Origin: JADLBR01 sp020847615
GTDB taxonomy: Bacteria; Verrucomicrobiota; Verrucomicrobiia; JADLBR01
Length of the DNA stretch: 23,341 nucleotides
Direction: 5' to 3'
Assembly (NCBI GenBank): GCA_026646655.1
Contig: JAPKHT010000088.1
Location: 1 to 23,341 of the forward strand
In this document: positions 7,909 to 17,000 of the stretch, in pieces
How positions within the stretch are numbered: the first letter of the stretch is position 1
Layout: each line of letters begins with the position of its first letter
Position numbers and translations under genes: made by a program
Notes under the pieces: model-generated
What the model was told of the DNA's origin: nothing
Seen by the model: the letters and a program-made list of their open reading frames with translations, nothing else
The model's database searches: none

Positions 7909-9072
7909 TCAGGAATGATCGACCGACCCCTTTCCCGTGATGTCAATGGCCTGGGCCAAATACCCCAGCCCGGTCTCGGTCCTTCCGTCCTCGCGCAGGC
8001 GTCGCGGCTCGGCGGCATCCGTGGCGACGACCACCAGCCGCGCATCCGGGTAGAGGGCATGGAAGGATCCAAAGCGCGTATCGCGGGCACCCGCCAGCTT
8101 CCATTTGCACTCGATGGCCACCGGCGGAGCACCTCGCCGGGCCAGGACAAAATCGATCTCGTGCTTCTGCTTGTCCCTCCAGTAGAAGACCTCGTCCGGA
8201 TTGAACCGGGTGCGCAGCTCGTCGAGCACCAGATGTTCCCAGAGACCACCCAGGTCCTCGCGCCGTAGGCCCCGCCAGCCCCGGGCGTAGCACACGAAGC
8301 CGGTGTCGAAGCCGAACACCTTCGGCATGGCCACGATCTCCCGCCGCGGATTCTTCGCGAACGGGCGCACCAGATGCACGGCGCCCGTCGCCTCCAAGAC
8401 CCCGAGGTAATTGGCCAGCGTCTGGCGGCTCGCGCCGCAGGTCGGCGCGAGGCTGTTCAACTCGCAGAGGCCGCCGCTTTGCGTCAGCAATAGCTCGAAG
8501 AGCCGAATGAAGGCCTCCCGCTTCTCCAGCCGGAAGAGCTCCTGGATGTCCCTCGCCCAGTAGGCGTCCATCCACTCGACGAAATCTTTCTCCGGAAAAT
8601 CCGGCGCCAGCAGGTTCTCGGGCAGCCCGCCATGCAGGAGCCGCCGTTCGAGGTCCTTGACCCCGAAAACGCCAAGCTCGCTGTAAAGCACCGGGGCGAG
8701 GTGCAATCGACGCTTCCTCCCCGTCAGGGTATCCCGGAAGCGCTTGCTCGCCCCCAGCGTGGACGATCCCGTGGCCAGAATCCGCATCGCCGGATGGTGA
8801 TCCGCCGCGATCTTGAGAAGTTCCGCGGGATTGGCCACACGATGCACCTCGTCCAGCACCACCCGCCGGGCTGCGTTCTGTTCCAAAAAGCCTTCCGGAT
8901 CCTCCTCGATGATCCGGCGCACGCGCGGCAGCTCGCAGTCGAAATAGGCAACGTCCGGGAGAGATCGCGCCAGGGTGGTCTTGCCCACCCGCCGTGCGCC
9001 TGTCAGCCAGACCACCGGGCGTTCCCCCCAAGCGGCTTCGACCCGATCCCGCCAAAATCCTCGTGTTACCAT
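7909..9072 (-). CDS. AAA ATPase with DUF4143 domain
   Basis: 387 aa, a member of the widespread AAA_14/DUF4143 family of predicted ATPases of unknown cellular role. Walker A is GARRVGKTT (25-33), Walker B VVLDEVH (71-77) and a sensor-like TGSS lies at 101-104. A winged-helix-like segment spans about 190-240. The C-terminal part has EID (305-307) and IECK (320-323), spaced as in PD-(D/E)XK nuclease-type folds. Length and domain order are normal. The ATG at 9072 is preceded by an AT-rich stretch but no Shine-Dalgarno. It is separated from both neighbouring carbohydrate clusters by hairpin-bearing spacers and has no evident link to them, so it looks like an independent gene, perhaps mobile or defence-related, though the family has no settled function. 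It is cytoplasmic, with no signal peptide. Confidence 0.92.
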   Translation of the reverse strand: MVTRGFWRDRVEAAWGERPVVWLTGARRVGKTTLARSLPDVAYFDCELPRVRRIIEEDPEGFLEQNAARRVVLDEVHRVANPAELLKIAADHHPAMRILATGSSTLGASKRFRDTLTGRKRRLHLAPVLYSELGVFGVKDLERRLLHGGLPENLLAPDFPEKDFVEWMDAYWARDIQELFRLEKREAFIRLFELLLTQSGGLCELNSLAPTCGASRQTLANYLGVLEATGAVHLVRPFAKNPRREIVAMPKVFGFDTGFVCYARGWRGLRREDLGGLWEHLVLDELRTRFNPDEVFYWRDKQKHEIDFVLARRGAPPVAIECKWKLAGARDTRFGSFHALYPDARLVVVATDAAEPRRLREDGRTETGLGYLAQAIDITGKGSVDHS

Positions 9073-9295
9073 ATGCTATCATTATTAACGTAAAGAGGTT
9101 CCAGATGCCATACTATTTCTGTATCCATGCCGATCATCACCACCTCAAGAACGCGATCTGCTCCTCTGCATTCATTTCGGATCCGGGGTCGGACCACGGG
9201 AGTTGTTGTAGTGGCAAAGGGTTGCGATGGGGAGCCGGGCACTTTCGGGGGGTTACGGGCGATTATTTGGCCAGTTTTTGGGCTTTAGAGATCCC

Positions 9296-9315
9296 GTGCC
9301 CCGCACGCGGGGCAC
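9296..9315. repeat. Perfect 9-bp stem-loop
   Basis: GTGCCCCGC (9296-9304) pairs exactly with GCGGGGCAC (9307-9315). It lies about 100 nt beyond the last DUF2961 stop codon on the minus strand and could stall or stabilise that transcript. No T-run follows, so calling it an intrinsic terminator is not justified. Confidence 0.5.
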
Positions 9316-9329
9316 CACCGGATCTGAAA

Positions 9330-9399
9330 ATCTGTAGGGCGACCGGTCCTGGCCGCCTCTGGTCGCGCGGGGCCGGGCGGGGCCGCCCGGCCTACAGAT
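9330..9399. repeat. Nested hairpin element C (outer word ATCTGTAGG)
   Basis: The outer arms ATCTGTAGG (9330-9338) and CCTACAGAT (9391-9399) are exact complements. Inside are an imperfect left hairpin, GGCGACC with GGCCGCC (9338-9357), and a perfect 10-bp right hairpin, GGCCGGGCGG with CCGCCCGGCC (9371-9392, GG loop). The plan matches the other three nested elements, with a different outer word. It ends 13 nt from the stop codon of the DUF2961 gene. Confidence 0.7.
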
Positions 9400-9412
9400 G
9401 CCTATTTTCGAG

Positions 9413-10951
9413 TCAGGGCCCATCCTCAAGTCGCAACGCAAAGGCCCAGAGCCTCCACTGCATGTTGTCGAAGTTGCTGAGCTTCACGAGGACCGACACC
9501 TCGCCCGCCGGGAGTTCCACCCGGGCGGACTCCTCGGCAAACCCCTTGTCGTGGCGCCCGGAATAGACCTCCTTGCCGTCCACCCAGACCTTGATCCAAT
9601 CGTCGAACCCGACGCGCAAGGCGTACGCGCCGGCCTTGGGGACCCGCATCTTTCCCAGCGCGTAGGCGCTCGTGCCGACGGGCTGCGCGCCATTGTTCGT
9701 GGGTCCCCTGCCGCGGAAACACCGCACGAAATCGCACCACCCGTGCTCGTATTTGACGATGGCCGGGATCGCGAAGGTGGTCGGCCCCTCGGGCAGGCCC
9801 TTCAATTTGCTGTTGAAGACCCCGAACCCCGCGACGTGTTCCTTGGGCCATTGGTCCACGGGCGCCTCGGCCCACTCGCGCCGAGAGAAGTTCTCGTATG
9901 TTTTGCATTCGAACGGCCCCGCGATCTTCCACTCGTCCGGGGCGAGGATCTTCGGCGCGGGCCGCGGCTCGACGTAGGCGTAGATGAGGCTCTCGGTATT
10001 GTTGGCCTTGGTGCCGAAGCGCAGCGAGGCGGATGTCGCGAAGTGGATCGGGTCCGGGCCGAAGATCCGGTACATGACCCCGTCGTATCCCGAGCCCAGG
10101 GCGTTGTCCGCGCCACGCTTTTCCGTCAATGGTGCGCCAACCCAGTCGGTCTGCACCGGCCATATGCCGAAGCTCATGTTGAAGACGTCCTCGCCGCCGA
10201 TGCCGCGGATGGGGTTCGGCGCCGTCTCGCCGTCGAGCAGGAAGGTGTCGCCGCCGGTGTGGTACCACGCGTCGCTGTCGTCCTTGACCTCGATCGCCTG
10301 CACCATCCCCGCCACGAAACCCCGCCCCTCGATGTCGGCCATCGGGATGCTGCCGAAGCGTTCCGCGGGCGCCTCGCGGCGGTGGATGGCACAAAGTCGC
10401 AGCGGGGTCAGTTGCGTCCCCTCGGCATATCGCTGCCAATCGGCCATGAACCAGATGCCCGATCCCCTCGGGCCGCGGTTCTCTAGCTCGATTCGCAGGG
10501 AGCGAAACGGGATCGGGAAGTAGCAGTTGAACGCGTTCTTCGGCAGCACCTTGATCGCCGCGCTATCGACGGTGTACACGTCGCGCCCCAGCAGGATCAT
10601 GAAAAATTGCGCCAGCGTCATGTCCACCGCGGGCTTCTCCGCGCCGTCGTAGAAATATCGCAGCCTGAGCTGGTGCGCCCAGTCGGCGTCGGTCTCGGGA
10701 TTCTGCCCGTGATTACACGTCAGCCACCAATGCAGGATGCAGCCGGGCCCGGCCTGATCAAACAGGACGATCCTCTCGCCCGGCTTGATCCCAGACCGCT
10801 GCGTCACCCGCTGGCTAATGCCGATGGCCGGCAGCTCCAACTGTCGATGGAACAGGGACTGGCCCCACGCCTCTGGTGATAAAGCGCCATGTAATCCACA
10901 GAGGACCGTCCAAATCGTGACGAAGTTGCCTGTCGTCCATCGTGCGCCCAT
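9413..10951 (-). CDS. DUF2961 (GH172-family) protein with C-terminal jelly-roll domain
   Basis: 512 aa. GH172 members act on alpha-linked fructo- or arabinofuranosides. The DUF2961 core covers about 30-350, with FNCYFPIPF (141-149) and GGEDVFNMSFG (252-262). Glu254 matches the conserved Glu of the GTED motif in the neighbouring paralogue. The upstream Glu expected about 21 residues earlier (Glu414 in the paralogue) is Thr232 here (YHTGGDTFLLDGE), so this copy may lack the nucleophile. Residues about 360-510 look like a galactose-binding/PA14-like jelly roll (VGFDDWIKVWVDG). Weak signal peptide (residues 10-30). The start is well supported: GGAAGGAG lies 5 nt upstream of the ATG, the best ribosome-binding site in the window. 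It is second in a two-gene operon, 33 nt after its paralogue. Confidence 0.9.
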   Translation of the reverse strand: MGARWTTGNFVTIWTVLCGLHGALSPEAWGQSLFHRQLELPAIGISQRVTQRSGIKPGERIVLFDQAGPGCILHWWLTCNHGQNPETDADWAHQLRLRYFYDGAEKPAVDMTLAQFFMILLGRDVYTVDSAAIKVLPKNAFNCYFPIPFRSLRIELENRGPRGSGIWFMADWQRYAEGTQLTPLRLCAIHRREAPAERFGSIPMADIEGRGFVAGMVQAIEVKDDSDAWYHTGGDTFLLDGETAPNPIRGIGGEDVFNMSFGIWPVQTDWVGAPLTEKRGADNALGSGYDGVMYRIFGPDPIHFATSASLRFGTKANNTESLIYAYVEPRPAPKILAPDEWKIAGPFECKTYENFSRREWAEAPVDQWPKEHVAGFGVFNSKLKGLPEGPTTFAIPAIVKYEHGWCDFVRCFRGRGPTNNGAQPVGTSAYALGKMRVPKAGAYALRVGFDDWIKVWVDGKEVYSGRHDKGFAEESARVELPAGEVSVLVKLSNFDNMQWRLWAFALRLEDGP

Positions 10952-10984
10952 GTCTGCTCCTTCCGGTTTGCCCTTTCTCTTGAT

Positions 10985-13015
10985 TCAAGACCCTGGGACG
11001 AGCCTCAGATAATCCAGCCCGACCATGTACGCCTTTTTCGCCTTGGGATTGGCCCCGATGATGGCGATGCCGAGTTGGTTCTCGCCCTTTTTCATCTCGA
11101 AAGTGCCGAGATCGATCTCCTTGGTGTGAACGACGCCCTCGTTATAGAAGTCGATCGGCGCGGCGGCCGCGGTGCCATTGATCTCGAATTGGGCGATCCC
11201 GTAATCGCGTGCCTTGAGGAAACGGCCCAGGACGCGGTGCTTCCCGTCGGCGGGCACCTGAAAACCCAGCAAGAGGCTATCGCCCGGTTTCTGGCCACCG
11301 TGCCACCAGAGATGGGCCCCGCCGCTGTCGCCATCCCACTCCTGGGGATCGAGGCGGCCAACGCCCTTGATGACGCGCAATGATTCCCCCTCGATGGCGC
11401 CGGGGACCACCGTCGGCTTATGGGCGGCCATCGGGCGCAGGCGCACGTCGTCGGGCCGGATGGCGGGGAAGGCGTCGGTCGCGCCCGGTGCGGCGTACCA
11501 GTAGGCCAGCACGGAGGCGTTGATGGCGCACTTCTCCCAATGCCAGATCTCCATATCGAAACGGATATCCCGCTGGAAGGGGATGCGGTCGAGGATGTGG
11601 AACCGGTTGATGCTCGTCCGGCCGAAGTTCCCGGGCCCATCGCAGCGCGACTGGCTGTGGTACGGATGTTCAAACAACTGGGGACTGCACCACGCGTACC
11701 CAAAGTAGTCCTCGGTGCCAGTCCCGAAGTGGCTGGGGAATTTCTCGCCATCGACGTAGATTTTCTCATCGCCCTCGCCCCACCATTTCCGCACCGGGTT
11801 ATCGAGACCGAAGGAAACCCCAGCGAACACGCCGCGCCCGCGCGCGGTCAGGCAGTTCCAGTCGATCTTCGGGTCGGTGGGCAGATCGTGCTGGATGCGC
11901 CACTTGGCGTGGAACCGCAGCGAGCGCTCCGTCCACGGGCGCGGCACGGCGGCGGCCTCGAGTTGGAAGGCGACGGGTTTGGGGCCGTAATTCTGGACGG
12001 CCATCGTGGCCCTCTGGCGGAAGGGCATGGGCCAGCGCGATTCCATCGCGCCATCCTTGGTCACGGTCAATGGCAGCGTGGCCATCGGCTGGATGCCGGG
12101 CCCAGAGCCAAAGAAGTCGCCCAAGGGCGCGGCGACCGTCGTCTCCCCGTCAAAGGTCATCGTCAGCACGCAGGCGCGAAGCGCCGGCTCGTCGCGGTCG
12201 CCGGAAGGCGGCCACCAAAGCCGAAAGAGTCGGATCGCGCGCTCGCCCTCGAACAGGTCGAGCTCCGCCCGCTCACCCGGCGCGATGGAAAGATCCGCCG
12301 TCTTGCGACCGGCATCGGAGGGCAAATCGAGGGCCATTTCCGGCGCGGAGAGCTTCCCCGCGGCGGCCTTGAGTTCCGCCGCGCACGCCGCGAATTGCCC
12401 GGGCTCAAAGGTGACCACGGGCGTGCCGGCGGCGTAGGTCCGGTAGCCCACGTGATAGTAGAATTTCTCCAGGTCGCTGGTCACCTTGCAGTGCCTTGCG
12501 TAGGGGATCGGCAGATAGAGATTGAAGCCCTTGCTGGTCTCGCAGGCGAAGGGCGGCGGCAGATGCGGGTGTTGCCCGCCGAGAAGTTCCTTCATCGGCG
12601 CCTCGATCGCCGGGCGCGCCTCCCTGTCCAGGTAGATCCGCAAGGTGCCCGCCATGTCCTTGTGCGTCGCCCAGATGCGCACGATGGCACCGGGGCCATC
12701 GGCATCCATCATGACGAATTCCTTACGCCCGTCGCGCTCCTCGACCCGCAGAAACTTCCCGCTGTCGCCATTGGCAAACCACGTCGCCGGATCATCGGGC
12801 GTCGTCGAGGCGCGGTCGTAGGAGGAGAACTGCCGGCAGGTGTAGGCGGGCGAGGGATACTCCGCCAGTTGCCCCAGGTCGGTCATGTCCGCCAACAGGG
12901 ATCGAAACGAGATCTCTCCGTCGCCGCCCGCCGCATGCGCCGCCGCCACCAGCCACCACCCCAGCGCGGCGCCGCGGACACGCCATGCCGCCGTCCCATG
13001 CCCTGCGTTGTCCAT
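10985..13015 (-). CDS. DUF2961 (GH172-family) protein with C-terminal carbohydrate-binding-like domain
   Basis: 676 aa, exported (signal peptide, GAALGWWLVAAAHAA core). The DUF2961 core runs from about 35 to 520 and includes FNLYLPIPYARHCKV, GEGDEKIYVDGE (Glu414 in its GEGDE) and FGTGTEDYFGYAW (Glu435). The two glutamates are 21 residues apart, the spacing I recall for the catalytic pair of the founding GH172 enzyme, so this copy looks catalytically intact. Residues about 555-675 are a beta-rich, CBM-like module (KGENQLGIAIIG, VGLDYLRL). The ATG at 13015 is preferred because it begins at the signal peptide; in-frame starts at 13045 and 13066 (TTG) add unlikely residues. It is transcribed divergently from the FCD-AraC regulator across 125 nt, so it is the prime candidate target of that regulator. 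Confidence 0.9.
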   Translation of the reverse strand: MDNAGHGTAAWRVRGAALGWWLVAAAHAAGGDGEISFRSLLADMTDLGQLAEYPSPAYTCRQFSSYDRASTTPDDPATWFANGDSGKFLRVEERDGRKEFVMMDADGPGAIVRIWATHKDMAGTLRIYLDREARPAIEAPMKELLGGQHPHLPPPFACETSKGFNLYLPIPYARHCKVTSDLEKFYYHVGYRTYAAGTPVVTFEPGQFAACAAELKAAAGKLSAPEMALDLPSDAGRKTADLSIAPGERAELDLFEGERAIRLFRLWWPPSGDRDEPALRACVLTMTFDGETTVAAPLGDFFGSGPGIQPMATLPLTVTKDGAMESRWPMPFRQRATMAVQNYGPKPVAFQLEAAAVPRPWTERSLRFHAKWRIQHDLPTDPKIDWNCLTARGRGVFAGVSFGLDNPVRKWWGEGDEKIYVDGEKFPSHFGTGTEDYFGYAWCSPQLFEHPYHSQSRCDGPGNFGRTSINRFHILDRIPFQRDIRFDMEIWHWEKCAINASVLAYWYAAPGATDAFPAIRPDDVRLRPMAAHKPTVVPGAIEGESLRVIKGVGRLDPQEWDGDSGGAHLWWHGGQKPGDSLLLGFQVPADGKHRVLGRFLKARDYGIAQFEINGTAAAAPIDFYNEGVVHTKEIDLGTFEMKKGENQLGIAIIGANPKAKKAYMVGLDYLRLVPGS

Positions 13016-13140
13016 CCCGCATCGACTATACGATGATCGGGTCATCCGCCATGAGGATCTGCGCAAATCACTTGAGTTTTTGCGCGACGCGGCACGGGCG
13101 GCATCCTAGACTTCAGCTTCGCGGCAATCTTGGCTGGCCC
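13016..13140. promoter_or_regulatory. Divergent intergenic region, probable regulator target
   Basis: 125 nt between the DUF2961 operon (minus) and the FCD-AraC gene (plus). It must hold the start signals of at least the DUF2961 operon. A TATAGT hexamer on the minus strand (13025-13030) lies 10 nt upstream of the DUF2961 ATG but has no good -35 partner. TTGAGT on the plus strand (13072-13077) has no -10 at proper spacing. I see no clear operator repeat. Confidence 0.4.
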
Positions 13141-13926
13141 ATGATCGACCCCGAACAGCTCCGTGCGCTCTCTCGGCTGCGCTCCACGCTGGAGGCGTTT
13201 GCGGTGGCCCACTGGCGATCGGCCGCCGATCGATCCGGTACGATCCGGCGCCTGAGGCGTATGCTTGGCCGGCTCCGGGAGGCGGCCACGCGCGGCGACT
13301 ACGCGGCATTTCACGCTGTTGACATCGCGTTGCATCGGATGGCCGTCGAGTCCGCGCGCCTGCCCGCCCTGCTGCGAAGCTGGGATCTCGTGGTCGCCGA
13401 GCTGGAGGAATGGATTGGCCGGCTCCAGCGAGAATACTGGCCGAGCCTCATGGCGCTTTATCGGGAGCATGTTTTCCTTCTGGACTCGTGGTGTTCTCCG
13501 GATGACTGGATGGCGGAGAATGCCACCCACCAGCATCTGGAGGCGGGGTGGCATCGGGTGGCGGCGGCCCGCGGCGACGTGCGGCCGGAGATCGATCCGG
13601 TGGGTCGCGCCACGGCCTTCATGTCCACGCATTTCGCCAACAGGCTGGAGATGGGCTGGATCGCCAGGCACGTGAGTTTCGTGAGCGCCGTCCATCTGAC
13701 CCGGCTCTTCCGGGCCAAGCTGGGGATCTCGCCGCACCAGTTTCTCCGGCGCGTCCGGCTCGACCGCGCGGCGCAGTTGCTGCGCTCTGGCGGGGATGCC
13801 GTCGCCGTCATCGGCGCCCGGGTGGGATATAGGAATGCCTCGCATTTCGTTCGCAACTTCCGGGCGGAATTCGGCGTGACCCCGCTGGCCTATCGGAGAA
13901 ATGTTCCGTCTCGATCGCGCCGATAG
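13141..13926 (+). CDS. Transcriptional regulator: FCD-like sensor domain fused to AraC-type DNA-binding domain
   Basis: 261 aa. Residues about 10-150 are all-helical and read like an FCD ligand domain of GntR regulators: LEAFAVAHW, a GDYAAFHAVDIALH segment in which Asp61-x3-His65 matches the metal-binding DxxxH, and THQHLEAGWHRVAAARGD (129-146), matching the EH..i..A...GD end of FCD. Residues about 160-255 are a classical AraC/XylS double helix-turn-helix (HLTRLFRAKLGISPHQFL, VGYRNASHFVRNFRAEFGVTPLAYR). FCD domains bind small organic or sugar acids, often with a metal, so the effector may be an acidic sugar breakdown product. The usual N-terminal winged helix of GntR proteins is absent. The ATG at 13141 has no clear ribosome-binding site, and in-frame upstream starts add residues without FCD character. 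It faces the DUF2961 operon and precedes the propeller gene on the same strand, so it probably controls both. Confidence 0.85.
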   Translation: MIDPEQLRALSRLRSTLEAFAVAHWRSAADRSGTIRRLRRMLGRLREAATRGDYAAFHAVDIALHRMAVESARLPALLRSWDLVVAELEEWIGRLQREYWPSLMALYREHVFLLDSWCSPDDWMAENATHQHLEAGWHRVAAARGDVRPEIDPVGRATAFMSTHFANRLEMGWIARHVSFVSAVHLTRLFRAKLGISPHQFLRRVRLDRAAQLLRSGGDAVAVIGARVGYRNASHFVRNFRAEFGVTPLAYRRNVPSRSRR

Positions 13927-14001
13927 CCCATTCGGATCAAGACGTTCCCCGCGCGCGCGGCGCCCTTGCCATCGCGTGCGGCCCCCAAGAATATCTGGCG
14001 C

Positions 14002-17000
14002 ATGGGAGCAGATCACCTCGCCAGCCCGTCCCGACCAGCAATATATAGAGCGAAGTCCAACACGCTTCCGATTTGCGTCCTCTGGGGCCTTATCGGATTC
14101 GCCGCGCTCGCCCGCGGGGAGGCGCTGGTGCCGCCGGGCTGGAATCCCGCGCTGGCCGGGGATCTGGTGATGGGGCGATTGATCCGGGTCACGGCACCTC
14201 ACGTGAAGGGGGCGCACGATGCGGAGTTCGTCTGCGTGGGGGACCGCGCCTACATCGTCGAGCATGACAACGACACCCAGCCCGGCCACGGGGCAGGTGC
14301 CGCGCAGTATTGCGTGCTGACCGTCGTGAACCTCAAGTCCCTGGCGGTGGAGCGCACCCATCTGCTGGCCAAGTCCGAACAGGCGTTTGCCAACGCGGCG
14401 CTCCCGGCCGGGCAGACTTTTGTGCCGCGCATCATCCAGAAGGATGCCGGCACCCTGCGCTGCTACTTCGCCAGCAAGGCGCGCGATCGGGAGGAGCTCA
14501 CCTGGTATCGCGACTTCGATCTCCGCGTGGGAGAATTTGCCGAAACCATCCACAAGGCCAGGATCAAGACCGCCGCCGGCGTCTTCGACATGGAGCCGCG
14601 CCATCTCCATGCCGACGCGGCCGCCCACGGTTTCGCCAAACCGGCCCAAAGCAGCGGGATGTACATTTTCGACTCGTTCAAGAGATTCGATGACAAGATC
14701 TACGTGGCGCTAAATAACTTCCCCGGCAAACAGAATGCGCTGGCGGTGCTGCACGACGACTTCGCCACCTTCGAGGTCATCGGGCACTACAACGAACCGC
14801 AGGACCAACAGCTCAGCGAGTCGGCGGTGAACCGCCTGCCAGACGGCACCTGGATGGCCATCTGCCGCAACGACGGCGGCAACTACCACTTCACCACAAG
14901 CCGGGACGGGCGGACCTGGACGGTGGGCCGAGAGATGCCCTTCGTGCCCAACGGCACGAACTCGAAGCCGACGTTCGACCGCTTTGGCGGGATCTACTAC
15001 CTCGGCTGGCAGGAGGCCACGCGCATCGGGGGCGCAGGCCGGAGCGTTTTCAACGTGGACATCTCCCGCGACGGGAAAGCCTGGGAGCGCAAGTACCGCT
15101 TCGAGACGCCGGAGACCTTCCAATACCCCACCTTCCACGAGCATGACGGCGCGCTATGGCTGACGGTCACCCAGAGCGACCACCGCGGCAGCACGGACCG
15201 AATCATGTTCGGCAAACTGGAGGACTTGGGCGCGTTCGAGTCGCAAGCGGGCAAGATACGGAAACCGTTGCCGCCCCCGCCGCCGGAGGAGCCCGCCGTG
15301 ATGAAACGCGGCGCCAAGCTGTTCACCGACCGCGACTACGCCATCGAGGAAATGCCCGACGCCGTGCGCGGCCTGCCCTTTCTGCGCACGAGCATCGAAA
15401 AGACCGATGCCATCATCACAAGGGAGGGGACGCTGTTTGCGCTGACACCCACCATCCGCCCCAAGGCCGCCAGCCAGGAGGATGCGCTCAGGCAGGCCGG
15501 CTTCACAAAGCTGGACGTGCCCGAGACGCAACTCTTCCCCGGCGAGATCAACCGCGTGAGCCTCTATCGCAAAGAGGTGAAGGCCGGCGAGCGGCTGCGC
15601 TTCAGGAAACTGGTGCTGCTGGCCATGGGCCCGGGAACGGAGGTCGTGGCATTCGATCCACTGGCGCCCGTCGATGCCCGCACCGAGCCGCCCGTGATCC
15701 TCACCGAGCCAGGTCCCGAATTTCAGGACAAGGCGCGTCCCGGCGCGATGATCATCGGCATGGACCGCACGCCCAAGGGCCGCATCTGGGGCTGCTGGAC
15801 GGGCACCGGCGACAAGGCGGATGGCTATTTCATATTGGCCACGAGTGACGACGGCGGCGAAACATGGTCCAAGCCGCGCCTCGTCGTCGGCGCCCTCGAT
15901 CCCTCCGGCAAGCGCCAGCGCGGCGCGCTCGTCGGCAATCTATGGACCGATCCGCTCGGACGACTCTGGTTGTTCTTCGATCAGGCGGTCATCGGCATCC
16001 CCGGGCCGCGCGCGGACTGGTACATCCGCTGCGACAACCCGGACGCGGACGCGCCGGTCTGGTCGAAGCCGGTGTGCCTTGCGGACGAAGGCTGCACCCT
16101 GAACAAGCCGACGATCCTCGCGAACGGCGACTGGCTGCTGCCGGTATCGAAGTGGGCCGAGAAGATGGCGTGGGTCTACGCCTCAACCGACCAGGGCAAA
16201 TCGTGGAAGCCGCGCGGCCGCGTGAAATTCCCCGACTGGAACTTCGATGAACACATGATGGTGGAATTGCGCGATGGCCGGCTGTGGATGCTGGCGCGGA
16301 CCAACGGCAACCCCTACGAAAGTTTCTCCACCGACAACGGCGCGACATGGACCGAGCCAAAACCCGCCGCGACGGTGAATAACGTCAACGCGCGCTTCTT
16401 CCTCCGCCGGCTCAAATCCGGCCGCATCTTGCTCGTGAAGAACGGCCCGCCGACGGAGCGAATCGCGAAACGTTCACACATGTCCGCGTATCTCTCCGAG
16501 GACGACGGCAAGACGTGGCTCGGCGGCCTGCTGCTGGACGAGCGCAGCTCGGTCTCCTATCCCGACGGCTTCGAGGCGCCCGATGGCCTGATCCACATCC
16601 TCTACGACTGGAACCGCCACACCGACGCGGAGATCCTGCTGGCGAAGTTTCGCGAGGAGGACGTCCTGGCCGGCAAGATCGTCTCCAAGGACGCGAAGCT
16701 GCAAATGCTCGCGAACAAGGCGACCGGCCCGAAGCCCATTCTCTATAATGGCATCGAACTCCCCTACGAATGGCCGCCGCGTCACCTCGATCCCGACTCC
16801 GACGAACCGATGCCCGTGCCATATCTGCGCCACCCGTCGAAGGCGTCGATCCCGATCGATGTCGGCCGCCAGTTGTTCGTGGACGACTTCCTCATCGAAA
16901 GCACGGACCTCAAGCGGACCTTTCACCGGGCAAAGAAGTTCGAGGGCAATCCGGTCTTCAAGCCGGAGACTGAGCGCGAGCTCGGGCCGTCCAACGAGGG

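Larger units (their letters stand above)
9073..9412. other. Gene-free stretch with hairpins
   Basis: 340 nt between the end of the DUF2961 pair and the ATPase start. No gene is supported. It contains an AT-rich pocket just upstream of the ATPase start (9073-9090), a perfect 9-bp stem-loop at 9296-9315 and the nested element at 9330-9399. Confidence 0.6.

Noticed and set aside
7909..9072. Treating the AAA/DUF4143 protein as part of the glycan system or a toxin-antitoxin pair
   Set aside because: It is separated from both clusters by spacers, has no partner gene beside it, and its family has no established role.
13966..14001. TTG start for the propeller protein (and likewise TTG at 18427 and 13066 for their genes)
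   Set aside because: ATG codons lie just downstream, in better position before the signal peptide or first membrane segment, and the added residues have no support.
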